A stretch of DNA of 64,000 bases from Lineus longissimus (taxonomy: Eukaryota > Nemertea > Pilidiophora > Heteronemertea > Lineidae): NCBI RefSeq assembly GCF_910592395.1, contig NC_088309.1:20338599-20402598 (forward strand), in the 5' to 3' direction. Of the stretch, positions 1 to 9,472 are shown piece by piece. Position numbers and translations under genes: made by a program. Below the pieces are notes generated by a model. It searched no databases and was not told the DNA's origin. It saw only the letters and a list, made by a program, of their open reading frames with translations. Position 1 is the first letter of the stretch, and the number at the start of each line of letters is the position of its first letter.

Positions 1-105
1 GTTAAAGGAGCAATCTCTGAATAACAAATGCCCATCCCTAATCCGTAGTACAAGAGTTCCAGCATGCAGGGAAACAATTATCAGTGTCAAAAAAGAGGTA
101 ATGGA
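1..105 (-). CDS. Candidate C-terminal (tail-anchor) exon of the BCL2-like gene, running off the window
   Basis: After a possible acceptor (tgtcag) at 106-111 the minus strand stays open in the phase required by the upstream exon, from 105 to the window edge. It encodes a hydrophobic stretch, SFLTLIIVSLHAGTLVL, followed by basic residues, as expected of a BAX/BAK tail anchor. The polypyrimidine tract is weak and no stop codon is reached, so this is only a candidate. Confidence 0.25.
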
Positions 106-424
106 CTGACATTTCTCTTTTCATTATTCGAATTATTCAAGGCACTTGATTTTTTTCACAGTGTTGCTAATGTAATTTATTGTCCAACAAAAGAGTTGCC
201 TTTCACACCACCAATGCAACTTTCAGGGAAGTTGTCTTGCCTCCCTGGCAAGGGTTCAATAGTAACCCAAATGGCTGTCTCTTAGGGTCAATGTGGGGGA
301 AAGATTATCGTCGATGCTGTGATTTTTTTCACATTTATAACAGAAAGACAATTAAGCTAATTGATTCCTATTGTCATCCACAATTATGTGTAGCTATAGA
401 ACAGTGACTCTGGGCATTAGCTTT

Positions 425-575
425 TAATGCACATGAAGAGCCCCTGGACAGCTTTTTCCTTCATCACTCATTCCTATTACTTCTTTGTTCTTTGATCCCT
501 CATGAATAATATTTTCAAATAAAGTTTGTGCAAGTGAAGCCCCTGGACAGTTCATTTCTTCATCACTTGGGACCT
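425..575. repeat. Diverged local tandem duplication (about 100-bp period)
   Basis: A block with the words 'agcccctggacag' and 'cttcatcact' occurs at about 430-475 and again at about 530-575, in the last visible intron of the BCL2-like gene. No coding potential is evident. Confidence 0.4.
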
Positions 576-772
576 GCGATGAGAATCCGTTATCGCAGCA
601 ACCGGCAATTAATATCAAACTGGTTTTACCTGCAGGTGAGAGAGCTTTTTGTCGCACACAGCAGTGATTACAATCGCATGCAGCAGCAATTAAAATCACA
701 CGTTTGCATGGTGCTTAAGCAACCAAAAGAGAGTATGAAAGAAAGTTAATTGTTACATGTACGTGTACTTAC

Positions 773-3700
773 CCATCCTCCTCGACCTTTTACCCATTCA
801 CACACTCTTTCCGCTATGTACTTCAATGACCATTGAATAAACTTCTCAAAATAGTTCATCTGAAGGCGGAACGTCCGAATGGCAAGATCAGAGCAGAAAA
901 AGAAGAGGACGACAATGCGCTCGCGTGTGATTGTATTGCAGTGAAACAGCTCGGACAGAAGATCTTGAAATTGGTCAAATGTGATCTCATTAACTTCAAT
1001 CTGAAAATACAGGAAAGAAAATTGATGAAACCACAGTTCTGATATCTTATTATTCAGTTTCAACGATGTTAAAGATATTCAGCTGTTTCATGTTCTGAAA
1101 AGAATGTTCAAGTCTGAAAGTTGATGATGTCATTTATAATGGACGTGTCCTGATCACAAGTGCTGAGAGTTCAACCAAAAATGATGTTTTGAAACTTCAG
1201 CCAATGTTTACAGCATTTTCTTCAACCAAAAATGATGCTATGAAACTTCAGCCCATGTTTACATTATTATCTATAACTCCTATTGACAGCGTCGAGTATC
1301 AGAAACGGTAATATTGATATGATATATAGTAATGCAGAAGATCGAATTAAAGATTGCCTGAGGTTACCTCAATAACAGGAAGTCAAGGACGCACGCCTAA
1401 AGCAAAACGCGATTCAATTTGGTATCAAAGACGGTGGAAAGGATTAGGAGGACATGCAACTGATGGGATGTCTGTACGGATTCAATATCAAAGTTTCTAC
1501 CCTTAAAGAATGCGCCCTGGCACAGAGCTATCTGTGGTCATTATTGGTCAGGCGGGGGGAGGGGGGTATCCTATTATGGAAAACTTCAGTGATAATATCC
1601 TCTAAATGGCTCGAAGTGAATACAGAGAATGGCAAGAAAATGGACCTCACTATATGTAGGTAACATCACACAGGGCTTGCGGCAAAATGCAAGTTTCATT
1701 TTAAAACCTAACAATTGCGTGGAAACTAGAAATTATTCAGGCAAACAAACTGGTGGAAAGCTTTTTAAGATGCATGGATAATGTCTTTTCCTAATTGGTA
1801 ATATCATAAAGTCAGATGGCACTGTCCAACCACAGCCTGAAGGCGTTTGACAATAATGGTAAGAACTGACTTGCCGAGGGTAGTACTTCCCCAAATCTTC
1901 TGATGACATTATCTAAATAACCATTCTAATTCATGTTGCAGCTGAACCCATTGCTTGAGGTGACAGATCACAACAAATACACTTTGTGTGTCTTTGTCTT
2001 TTTTTCCAAGAGGCAGCAGGTAGTAAGAAAAGTTTTAAAATGTACATTCAACCCTAACAGCTTTGCGATATTGGCTTCCAGTGATGAAGTTAGACAATTA
2101 CCATCTTGTTATATCAATCGATGTGACAACAACAATGAAGGATCATTTCATGGGTCTGGTATCACTTTATCAGTATGCCTGCAGGGTGAGCCCTAGAGGA
2201 TCAACAGTCACAGTATCTTTTCCCATTCACTGTGATGCAAATTAAAAAGATGTTGTCAACATGGTCAATAAGATCAATCTCACTCTCAGGAAACTAATTG
2301 GCCTTCATAATCTGGCATAACATTTGATGGAATCAGAGGTGAGAAGACTATCACCTATCAGTATACTTCATGTTTTTAACACTTTGATATGTGATAGTCT
2401 GTAAGATTCTGTTGAGTCGAGAAGCACCTACATAATATAGGAGTAAAAGCTGCTTCGATTTTCAATTTGGCTGAGTTTACATAGAAGAACGCACATGGGC
2501 AGTTGTCATAAGACACGTCTTACTAATCATGTGTAAGCGAAAGACTTTTCAGACCGACACCAGTTAGCTAATAATTTTCAACTTGTTGAGGGAGAGAACT
2601 TAAATTGGAAAAGACAGATGCCTTTGAAGACTGCAATTTGAAAATGACCTGTTCATTCCTCAGTTCAAATGTGAAACATGACTAATAAAACGTGACTTTT
2701 CTTTAAATGCAGCCTAAGAAGGTATTTTGCCAGTCTGCACAGTGACACGCACTCTAACATGCAACAAGACAACACCTAGTGTCAATCATACTCACCACTC
2801 ATCACCACAGACGTGCAGAACTGGCAAAAAACTATCTACAAGTTGCAAAACAGAACCAGAACACCTGAAAGTGGAGCCAGAGAGGAAAAGGTCAACCACC
2901 GACATCAATACGTAATCGGGTTTAGAATCAGAAGATTACATATATCAAGTAATCTTCTCAGAAAAGAGACCCAATGGCGTTGCGAGGGGCTCAGGTATGT
3001 AAACAACCCCTTTAGGAAAAATCTTTGAAATTAACTGAGAAAACTCCTTTAGTAGAAATACATTTGACTGTGATCGGGACCAAGAATAGCATTAGTATCC
3101 CCCTTCACAAATCCTGGCAATGCCCATGGAGATCTCTTTACAAAGACCACATGAAAGTTCCTGTGGACAGTTGATTTCACCTCAAAGGGCTTGTTGAACT
3201 GACCCCAGCTCTTGTGATTAGGACCCCATCTACGAAAGCTCACAGAGATATCATCCTCAAAAAATTGATTAAAATATTGCTTGGAAGTCATGCTGATTTT
3301 AAAACAACATGCAAGCATGACCTCATTACAATAGTTTTTCCTTTTCCTTTTGGTTTTGCATGAATTCTATTTGACACTTGATTGGCAAAATAGAGTGAAT
3401 TTAGTAACATTCATGAACGAGGATGCAAACAATACAATTACGTGATTATTACTTACATCTTGTGCTCTCTTTTTCACCCTCTGCCTTTCTTTCGTTCGTG
3501 AAAAGGCATCTGCCATTTCTCGCAACTCCTTGCCAGCTTTGGCCCACGCCGAATGTCTGCAACCAACTGGAGTGCTGCAAGAAGAAGATAACCCAGATGA
3601 AAAATGATGCCTCAGGGTCTGAAGATAGCAAGCACTGTGATACTATAGCTGCGCTTACACCACGAAATATTGGTGGACCAATTGCACGTACACCACCACA

Positions 3701-6123
3701 TTGCCGCGACAAATTGGTTCGGCAATCCATTGCCGATACAAATTGCCGAGCGAATTTGTCCCACCAAGCTTGATGGTCCAAATTCGCCCGGCTTGTTGAA
3801 AGCTCGGCTTTGTCGTGGTGTAAGCGCAAATGGATCGGCAATTAGCTAGTTAGATGGTTCGGCTCCAGGTGGCGTTTTCGAAATGGCGCTTTCTGCTTAT
3901 TGTTTGCGCGCCATCTGTAGCCGGATTTTATAACTAGCTGCAGCGCTGGTGTAAGCGCTTGGTGGATTTTCAATGGTGCGGCATTGGTTCCCGAACCAAG
4001 ATTGGTGGTCCATTTTCAGGTGGTGTAAGTGCGGCTATCAACTTCTCTGGAAAGGAAACTTATTACAAAGGGTTTATCTATACAGTTATTGATAAGTCAT
4101 ATTTGTAAGATTTTGACCACCAGCATTTCATTAAACCTTACCATTGGCTTGGCCAATACGCATACCGGTACACTGTTTTCTCGCATTGAGGAGATAACAA
4201 CCAGCCCCTTCAACATCGAACTCTGCATCACCTTCCATATCATATCAGCATGGTTCCAATATTTTGGGGGAAAAAGTCTTTTAAAATGATACCACATAAT
4301 GCTGTTATTACTGTTAAGCAGAAGCTATAACCAAATAATACATATTTATCAACTTCATATCCCAATTTCATCATTGTTTTAACAATCATACAAAGTTGAT
4401 GTGCATGCATACTGTTCATGAGTGTCTCTGACTATGGTCGGCAGGTTCACAAACAGTAATTGGAAGAAGACTCAAATTGATCTGAAACTATCCGATACCA
4501 AGACTACAAGGTCGACAGACATCAGCATGCGAATTTCAACAACATCATTGTCAAACAGAATGGCCAATGGGTAGTCATTATCATAAGATCAGTCAGACAG
4601 TTTCCTGTCACAACATGGTCTGAAGGCCATTGGTCAGTGCCATGGACTAAATTTCTGGGGCAATTACCGACCACAGGAAATTAACGGATGAGCCAATAAT
4701 GCTGTTTTCATCCCAGTAATTTCTTTTCCTTTCAGACACTTAATTAGCAGTTGTTATTGATGTGTCTGGGGTATCAAAACTGTCATACTTTTGATCATTT
4801 ATCATAAATCCATTTGTCTGAAATCTCATCCCATGATATTGTACTTGGTTAAGGAGTACCAAGCATATCCAACTGCCTTGAAATTGTCTAATGAATTTTG
4901 ATATGAAGTGTATTGATTGGTAGAAATATACATGAATCAGTTCATTATGAAATCTCAAACATCGGTGAGCACATATCACTGCTATTTGAAGTGTTCCAAA
5001 TACAAACCAATTAACTAGTTCCCAAAATTATGTTTAGACTTCGAAAATAAAAGCAAAATCAAGAATTACACTATGATTCATAAATTGTCCTAAATTTGGA
5101 TAAGAAAACTCTAGTCTTTAGATAATAATATTCATGATGACATTGAAGCAAGCACAAAGTAAACTGGCAAATGACCAAATTATTTCTTTATACTTTGGAA
5201 GTGCAGGAAATCCGCACTTGCAAGTCCCTCATGACCAATAAATCAAACTTTCAATGTGTTCATATTCAATCAATCAAAACTAAAAAAAAACAAAAGGATT
5301 GAGTTAGACTCAAAAGTTAGGCCATGCCAAAATTTTGCAATGAAGGTTTTGCAATAAAGGTTTTTCCAAATGCGGGAAGTTATTATTTCAACAGTCTTCA
5401 ACTGATTCATATTGTTTATCGAACAACACTTGACACATTATCACTAAACCCAAGAAAGTCCAATGGGTTTTTTTATTTTAATTGGTCCCATTTTTTCCCA
5501 AAATGTGCATTTATAAATGATTTTACTTCATCACATGCCATCAGAGGATGACACTTTTGAATGGACCTGTTATGGCAAGATGGAATTTTTTTAGACTCTG
5601 CTACACACCTTCTTGTTCCACTCCAAACAAGATTAAACAGCTTCGATAACCCCACCAAAAAAAAACAAAATTTAACCTGTCTTATGACAGAGTTTGACAA
5701 GCTGAAAATATCTACATGCAGACACATGTACATGTAATATTTATCTTACCTGTATGATGGTGAAAAGCATTTCTCCACTTCTTTTGTCACATCCAGTCCT
5801 TCAATTTTCATCTCCTCCTTCACAAAGTTCCCAAACAGCTCCCGTCCTTCGCGCACAACGTCACTCTCCTCACTTCGCGGGTTGTACGGGCTGTTGCCAG
5901 AACTCAACAAAGCAGCCGGACTAATGTGTAGTGTAGCAGTTGGACTGACACCACCCGGAATCGTCAATGGTGGGAGACTCACTGCAGACAACCTCCTTTT
6001 TGCAATACCTCGCCCTTCTGCACCCGGGACATTGACATCAGGTATTGGCGAAATGACCTGAGGGTGATCAGGGTGCGGACAGACAGCTTCAGTTGCCATG
6101 ACTTTCACAACAGTCACAGGCAT
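773..6123 (-). CDS. BCL2-family apoptosis regulator, BAX/BAK/BOK-like (3 exons, 3' end missing)
   Basis: BCL2-family multidomain proteins control permeabilisation of the mitochondrial outer membrane. I read three coding exons on the minus strand: 6123-5750, 3574-3457 and 1000-773, with GT-AG borders and phases 2 then 0, giving 240 residues. Exon 1 ends with a BH4-like helix (VVREGRELFGNFVKEEM). Exon 2 carries the BH3 core LREMADAF (L142, D147). Exon 3 carries the BH1 region TRERIVVLFFFCSDLAI (about 189-205) and BH2 ending VKGRGGW (240). The BH3-BH1 spacing of about 47 residues fits BAX. Oddities: BH3 has Ala where Gly is usual, and BH1 lacks the NWGR Gly (TRER). The C-terminal tail anchor is not in these exons; the donor at 773 shows that at least one more exon follows. 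Family call is strong; effector versus survival type is inferred from the BAK/BAX-like BH1-BH2 spacing. Confidence 0.8.
1001..3456 (-). other. Intron of the BCL2-like gene
   Basis: This lies between the BH3 exon and the BH1/BH2 exon, is AT-rich, and holds only short accidental ORFs. The phrase 'caaccaaaaatgatg' with flanking 'gaaacttcagcc' is tandemly duplicated at about 1170-1250. I see no gene or RNA feature. Confidence 0.5.
3648..4035. mobile_element. MITE with 16-bp terminal inverted repeats and TA target duplication
   Basis: The left end GCTGCGCTTACACCAC and the right end GTGGTGTAAGTGCGGC are inverted copies matching at 14 of 16 positions, and TA flanks each side (3646-3647, 4036-4037). 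The 388-bp element encodes nothing. The phrase 'gtggtgtaagcgc' recurs inside at about 3815 and 3950. It sits in the intron just upstream of the BH3 exon. TA duplication fits a Tc1/mariner-type transposase acting in trans. Confidence 0.75.
4036..5749 (-). other. Rest of intron 1 of the BCL2-like gene
   Basis: AT-rich intron sequence between the MITE and the first coding exon. Only short spurious ORFs; nothing recognisable. Confidence 0.5.
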
Positions 6124-6584
6124 TAGGAACGCTCACACTTTCAATGTTCACAATAAATAGTCAAATCCAGAATAAGTTTGATTCAGATTATGAATATTAT
6201 GCTTGTATTGTCCAATCACTTTCACTATGCACTACTACGCTTTAAGACTAAACGTCATTGAAATATACCAGTATATAGTAAGTGCCCTGAAAAGAAAGAG
6301 AAAACAAATTTTTATATTAAGCAATTGGGTGAAAGATGTATAAGTAGGCCTACTATATTACATTGTATAACATCCCAATTCCAAACACCAACGTTAAAAT
6401 ACGAGTGTCTCTTGAGCGAATCAATCAATAGAACTTAAAACCAGCCAACATGCCCGACTGTTTTACACTTCATGTACATGTACATCTTTGGAAGCTTAAA
6501 TGGTTGACTTTTGGACACCGTGATTTGACTTGGATGATCCTGTAGGACATACGATAGGCCTACATGTGTACACACTGCATGGAG

Positions 6585-6783
6585 ACGGTCTTTACCGGGG
6601 CTAATTTGGCCATCTTGTATACACGGTAAGGGCCCTTGGTCATGTCAGATTCAGCACTAAATATATTCCTCGTACAAGCGTGAATCATTTTGACGTACTG
6701 TGAGATGTGAGAGACCCCTATTGGTGGCATTGTGTAACTTTATCTTGCCTGTCTATCTAGCTGCTGCCTATATTATTGTCCCT
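6585..6783. mobile_element. Dispersed MITE, copy 1 (diverged)
   Basis: About 200 bp that align with 58719-58902 on the same strand. Shared words include 'gagacccctattgg', 'actgtgaga', 'aacttgatcttgcctg'-like text and 'ctgcctatat..ttgtccc'. This copy has lost clean ends. It lies upstream of the BCL2-like first exon. Confidence 0.6.
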
Positions 6784-7380
6784 TCTAACTATAGCCACAA
6801 ACAAACAGCAACATACCTACAAACAGAAGAAACAGTATGTTGAAAATGTCAGCCATGCATGTCTGTACATTTCCTGCTGTCAAACCAGACACGACGAGGA
6901 AATCGATTTCATGAATCAGCTGATCACGATCCTACAAATTTTGGACACTCAGTCCAGAATCAGTGTCACCGCGAACGTCCAACAGTCACTATGTGCACAA
7001 TAGACTACCCCAGAATACGAACAAAGATTTAGAATCCTTATTTTAAACGTTCTGCAGCAAATATAATGATGACTCAGCCGTCAAGAGCACAGATATTCTT
7101 CCACTTCTAACCAAAACAAACGCATGCATGCGTCGAAAATATGCGATTTGTTACATCCTGGATGTACACATCGAGGGATGTCGGAGTTCTCCAGCATTAA
7201 ACAGGTGACGCCACCATGAGTTCCTAACGCGGGAAATACGAATGCCCACGTGTGGCGTGTTGCATGTCAGGAGGTTTTTAGATTTTAAAAAAGAAGGGAT
7301 GGCCCCCCTGTAGGATTTGTGAAGGGGTTGGGGGGGGGGAGGGGTTCTCAGCAGCTTTGGAATTCTGTTAGCCAGGATTC
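6784..7380. other. Intergenic, nothing recognised
   Basis: Contains a short G-rich run at about 7325-7345 and the word 'acgcatgcatgcg' at about 7120. The 75-codon ORF here has no recognisable features. Confidence 0.4.
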
Positions 7381-7384
7381 ATAC

Positions 7385-8010
7385 TGGTGATAAACCATTA
7401 TGGCATTAAATGGGAACTCAAGTGAATGTGATCGTCTGAGGGATATGGATTCATACTAGTGAAGACACATCCTTGGCGACATCTATCGTCTCGCGAGGAA
7501 GTATTGGGAGTGATGGGACAATTAACTTGAAATTTGTCGAGTGAGAAAATAGAATAGCTGATGGACGGGGGAAAGCCGCATCGAAATGAGATTCCAAAAA
7601 GGAGGGCGAGGGGCAAATCTTCCGAATGGAGCGCCTCCCGTGCTATCTTTTCAACATCAGAACGAGTGACGGGTAGGCCAAGTTATTCATGCGCTCGACG
7701 TCATAGATGTCGCCACTGGTGATAAACCTTTCAATGTGAAAATAAGTGACTGTGGTCATAGTGGGATATGGATTCATACTGGAGATAAACCATTCAATGG
7801 GAACTCAGGTGACTGTGGTCATCTGAGGGATATTGATTCATACTGTGATTAACCATTCAATGTGAAATCAAATAAATGTGGTCATGTGATGGACATGGAT
7901 TATTACTATAGGGATAAACCAATCAATTGAATGGATAGTCATCTGAGGGATATGGATTCACACTGGAGATAAACCATTCAATGGGAAATTCAAGTTAATG
8001 CGAACATCTG
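7385..8010 (+). pseudogene. Decayed tandem repeat derived from C2H2 zinc-finger-like units
   Basis: On the plus strand the units read (H)TGDKPFN... followed by DCGH and a WIH/DSY ending, with in-frame stops. HTGEKPF is the classic linker between C2H2 zinc fingers. Clear copies start near 7385, 7715, 7778, 7845, 7905 and 7965. The unit is about 63-66 bp, shorter than the usual 84-bp finger. Several stops (for example at the DNA of 'tgtgattaacca' and 'aatcaattga') rule out a working protein. I read it as a dead finger array or a transposon-captured fragment. Confidence 0.5.
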
Positions 8011-8098
8011 ATACAAATCCCCCAGATATTCCCCCTCATTGGCTAAAAGAAAGCGCACAATCCATCAGCCGAATGTCTTATCTTGAATGACAACTGTG

Positions 8099-8392
8099 TT
8101 TCTGCTTCAGATTATACCTCAATACGCCAGAGAGAAAGCGATGGTTGTGCAAAATGGTAGCTCTTCCTTTCAGGTTATACCTCAAGGCGCCAGAGAGAAA
8201 GCGATGGTTGCGCACGAGAGTAGCTCTTCCTTTCAGGTTCTTCAAGGCACCAGAGAGAAAGCGATGGTTTCACACAATGGTATAGCTCTTCCTTTCAGGT
8301 TCCTCAATGCGCAAGAGAGAGAAAGCGATGGTTGCACACAATGGTAGGTTTCCTTCTAGGTTCCTCTAGGCGCCAAAGAGAAAGCAATGATA
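8099..8392. repeat. Tandem minisatellite, about five copies of about 55-66 bp
   Basis: Five units share the core 'gagagaaagcgatggtt' (last copy 'gagaaagcaatga'), each preceded by a pyrimidine tract ending in CAG or AGG (for example 'cttcctttcag') and followed by 'aatggtag' or a variant. An open frame crosses most units (REKAMV recurs) but has no start context or homologue that I recognise. Confidence 0.7.
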
Positions 8393-9472
8393 TCGTCAAC
8401 GGGGAAAGCATATCTATACTATAATGCGCGTTGTGGCCGCTAAATAGGAGGCGATTTTTGTTTCAAAATTGGGCCTCGGAAATGTGTCGAATTCTTGCAA
8501 CCTTTGGCTTCGTAGGTCTGGATCATACGTAAGAGTGTCACTGAGGGTGTCATACGTCGAATATCTTCGTGGTTTTAGAATAAATAACAACTTTTCAGAG
8601 AGCACGTCGACTGGAGAGCTCCGCTCATTCTCAAAAGCATACACAAACTTCACGCATATTCTCCCTGCCACATCAGTATTAGCTTCCAGCACGTATGTAG
8701 TGCTATACAACCTGGTCCATGGTGCAGGGTATTAGCAGGGAGATTAATGATTAGCCTATTCTATTTTAGTTCTATTCGAGAAACACTGACCTGAGTGATG
8801 AGGCAAATTCTGCAGAGTGGCCTACCGGAACATGCAGTCAGGGTATCAATAAACAGTTATGCCAGGATGGACAAAATATGTACAGTGGCCAGCGCTTGCT
8901 CTTTGTTTTATTCTTTACTGACTGATGTTGTCAGTTTGAATTGCGTTCTGCATCTCTCCATGCGCCTGGCTTTGGTCCGACAGTGGCATTGGGTACGGGA
9001 GTGGGTAGGTAATATGCCTGACATGTGAGGGCCTTATTTGGAACAGGACCTACTGTCACTTGTCTCAATGCATTGTGCAAAATAGCATACTCCAATCAAT
9101 CTATTGGGGGTTGCATGTAGATAGCAGCAATAAGTCCCTAAATGCAGTTCATTTCGTGTTTAACCTTTAATAAAACTTCAGTAACGTTAGAAATTTAATG
9201 TAGCTCAATCATCGTGCCCATTTAACTAATGTATATTACATTTCAACTTTGCCCGCTCCATGGGTATATGCTAGTTGTATAATGGACATAAGAGAAAGCC
9301 CAAAAATTAGATTGAGGTTACAGGAAAATCATACATTTGAATCACCACTGACACTGGATGCCGTGGTTGCCAACAAGAGTGACTGTCGTTGAGAATGAAT
9401 AGAACAAAAGCATTACAACGCGATTACATTTAAGCACTATTTATAAAAGTCATATTTTAATGTCGCTCCTGA
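8393..9472. other. Intergenic plus likely 3' UTR of the Kv-like gene
   Basis: No gene is recognised. The part nearest 9472 is probably the 3' UTR of the minus-strand channel gene, with a possible poly(A) signal at 8907-8912. Confidence 0.4.
8907..8912 (-). terminator. Candidate poly(A) signal of the Kv-like gene
   Basis: AATAAA on the minus strand, about 560 nt past the stop codon at 9473. Confidence 0.3.

Noticed and set aside
5746-6123. First BCL2-like exon as a single-exon gene
   Set aside because: It ends at a perfect donor and the phase continues into a BH3 exon.
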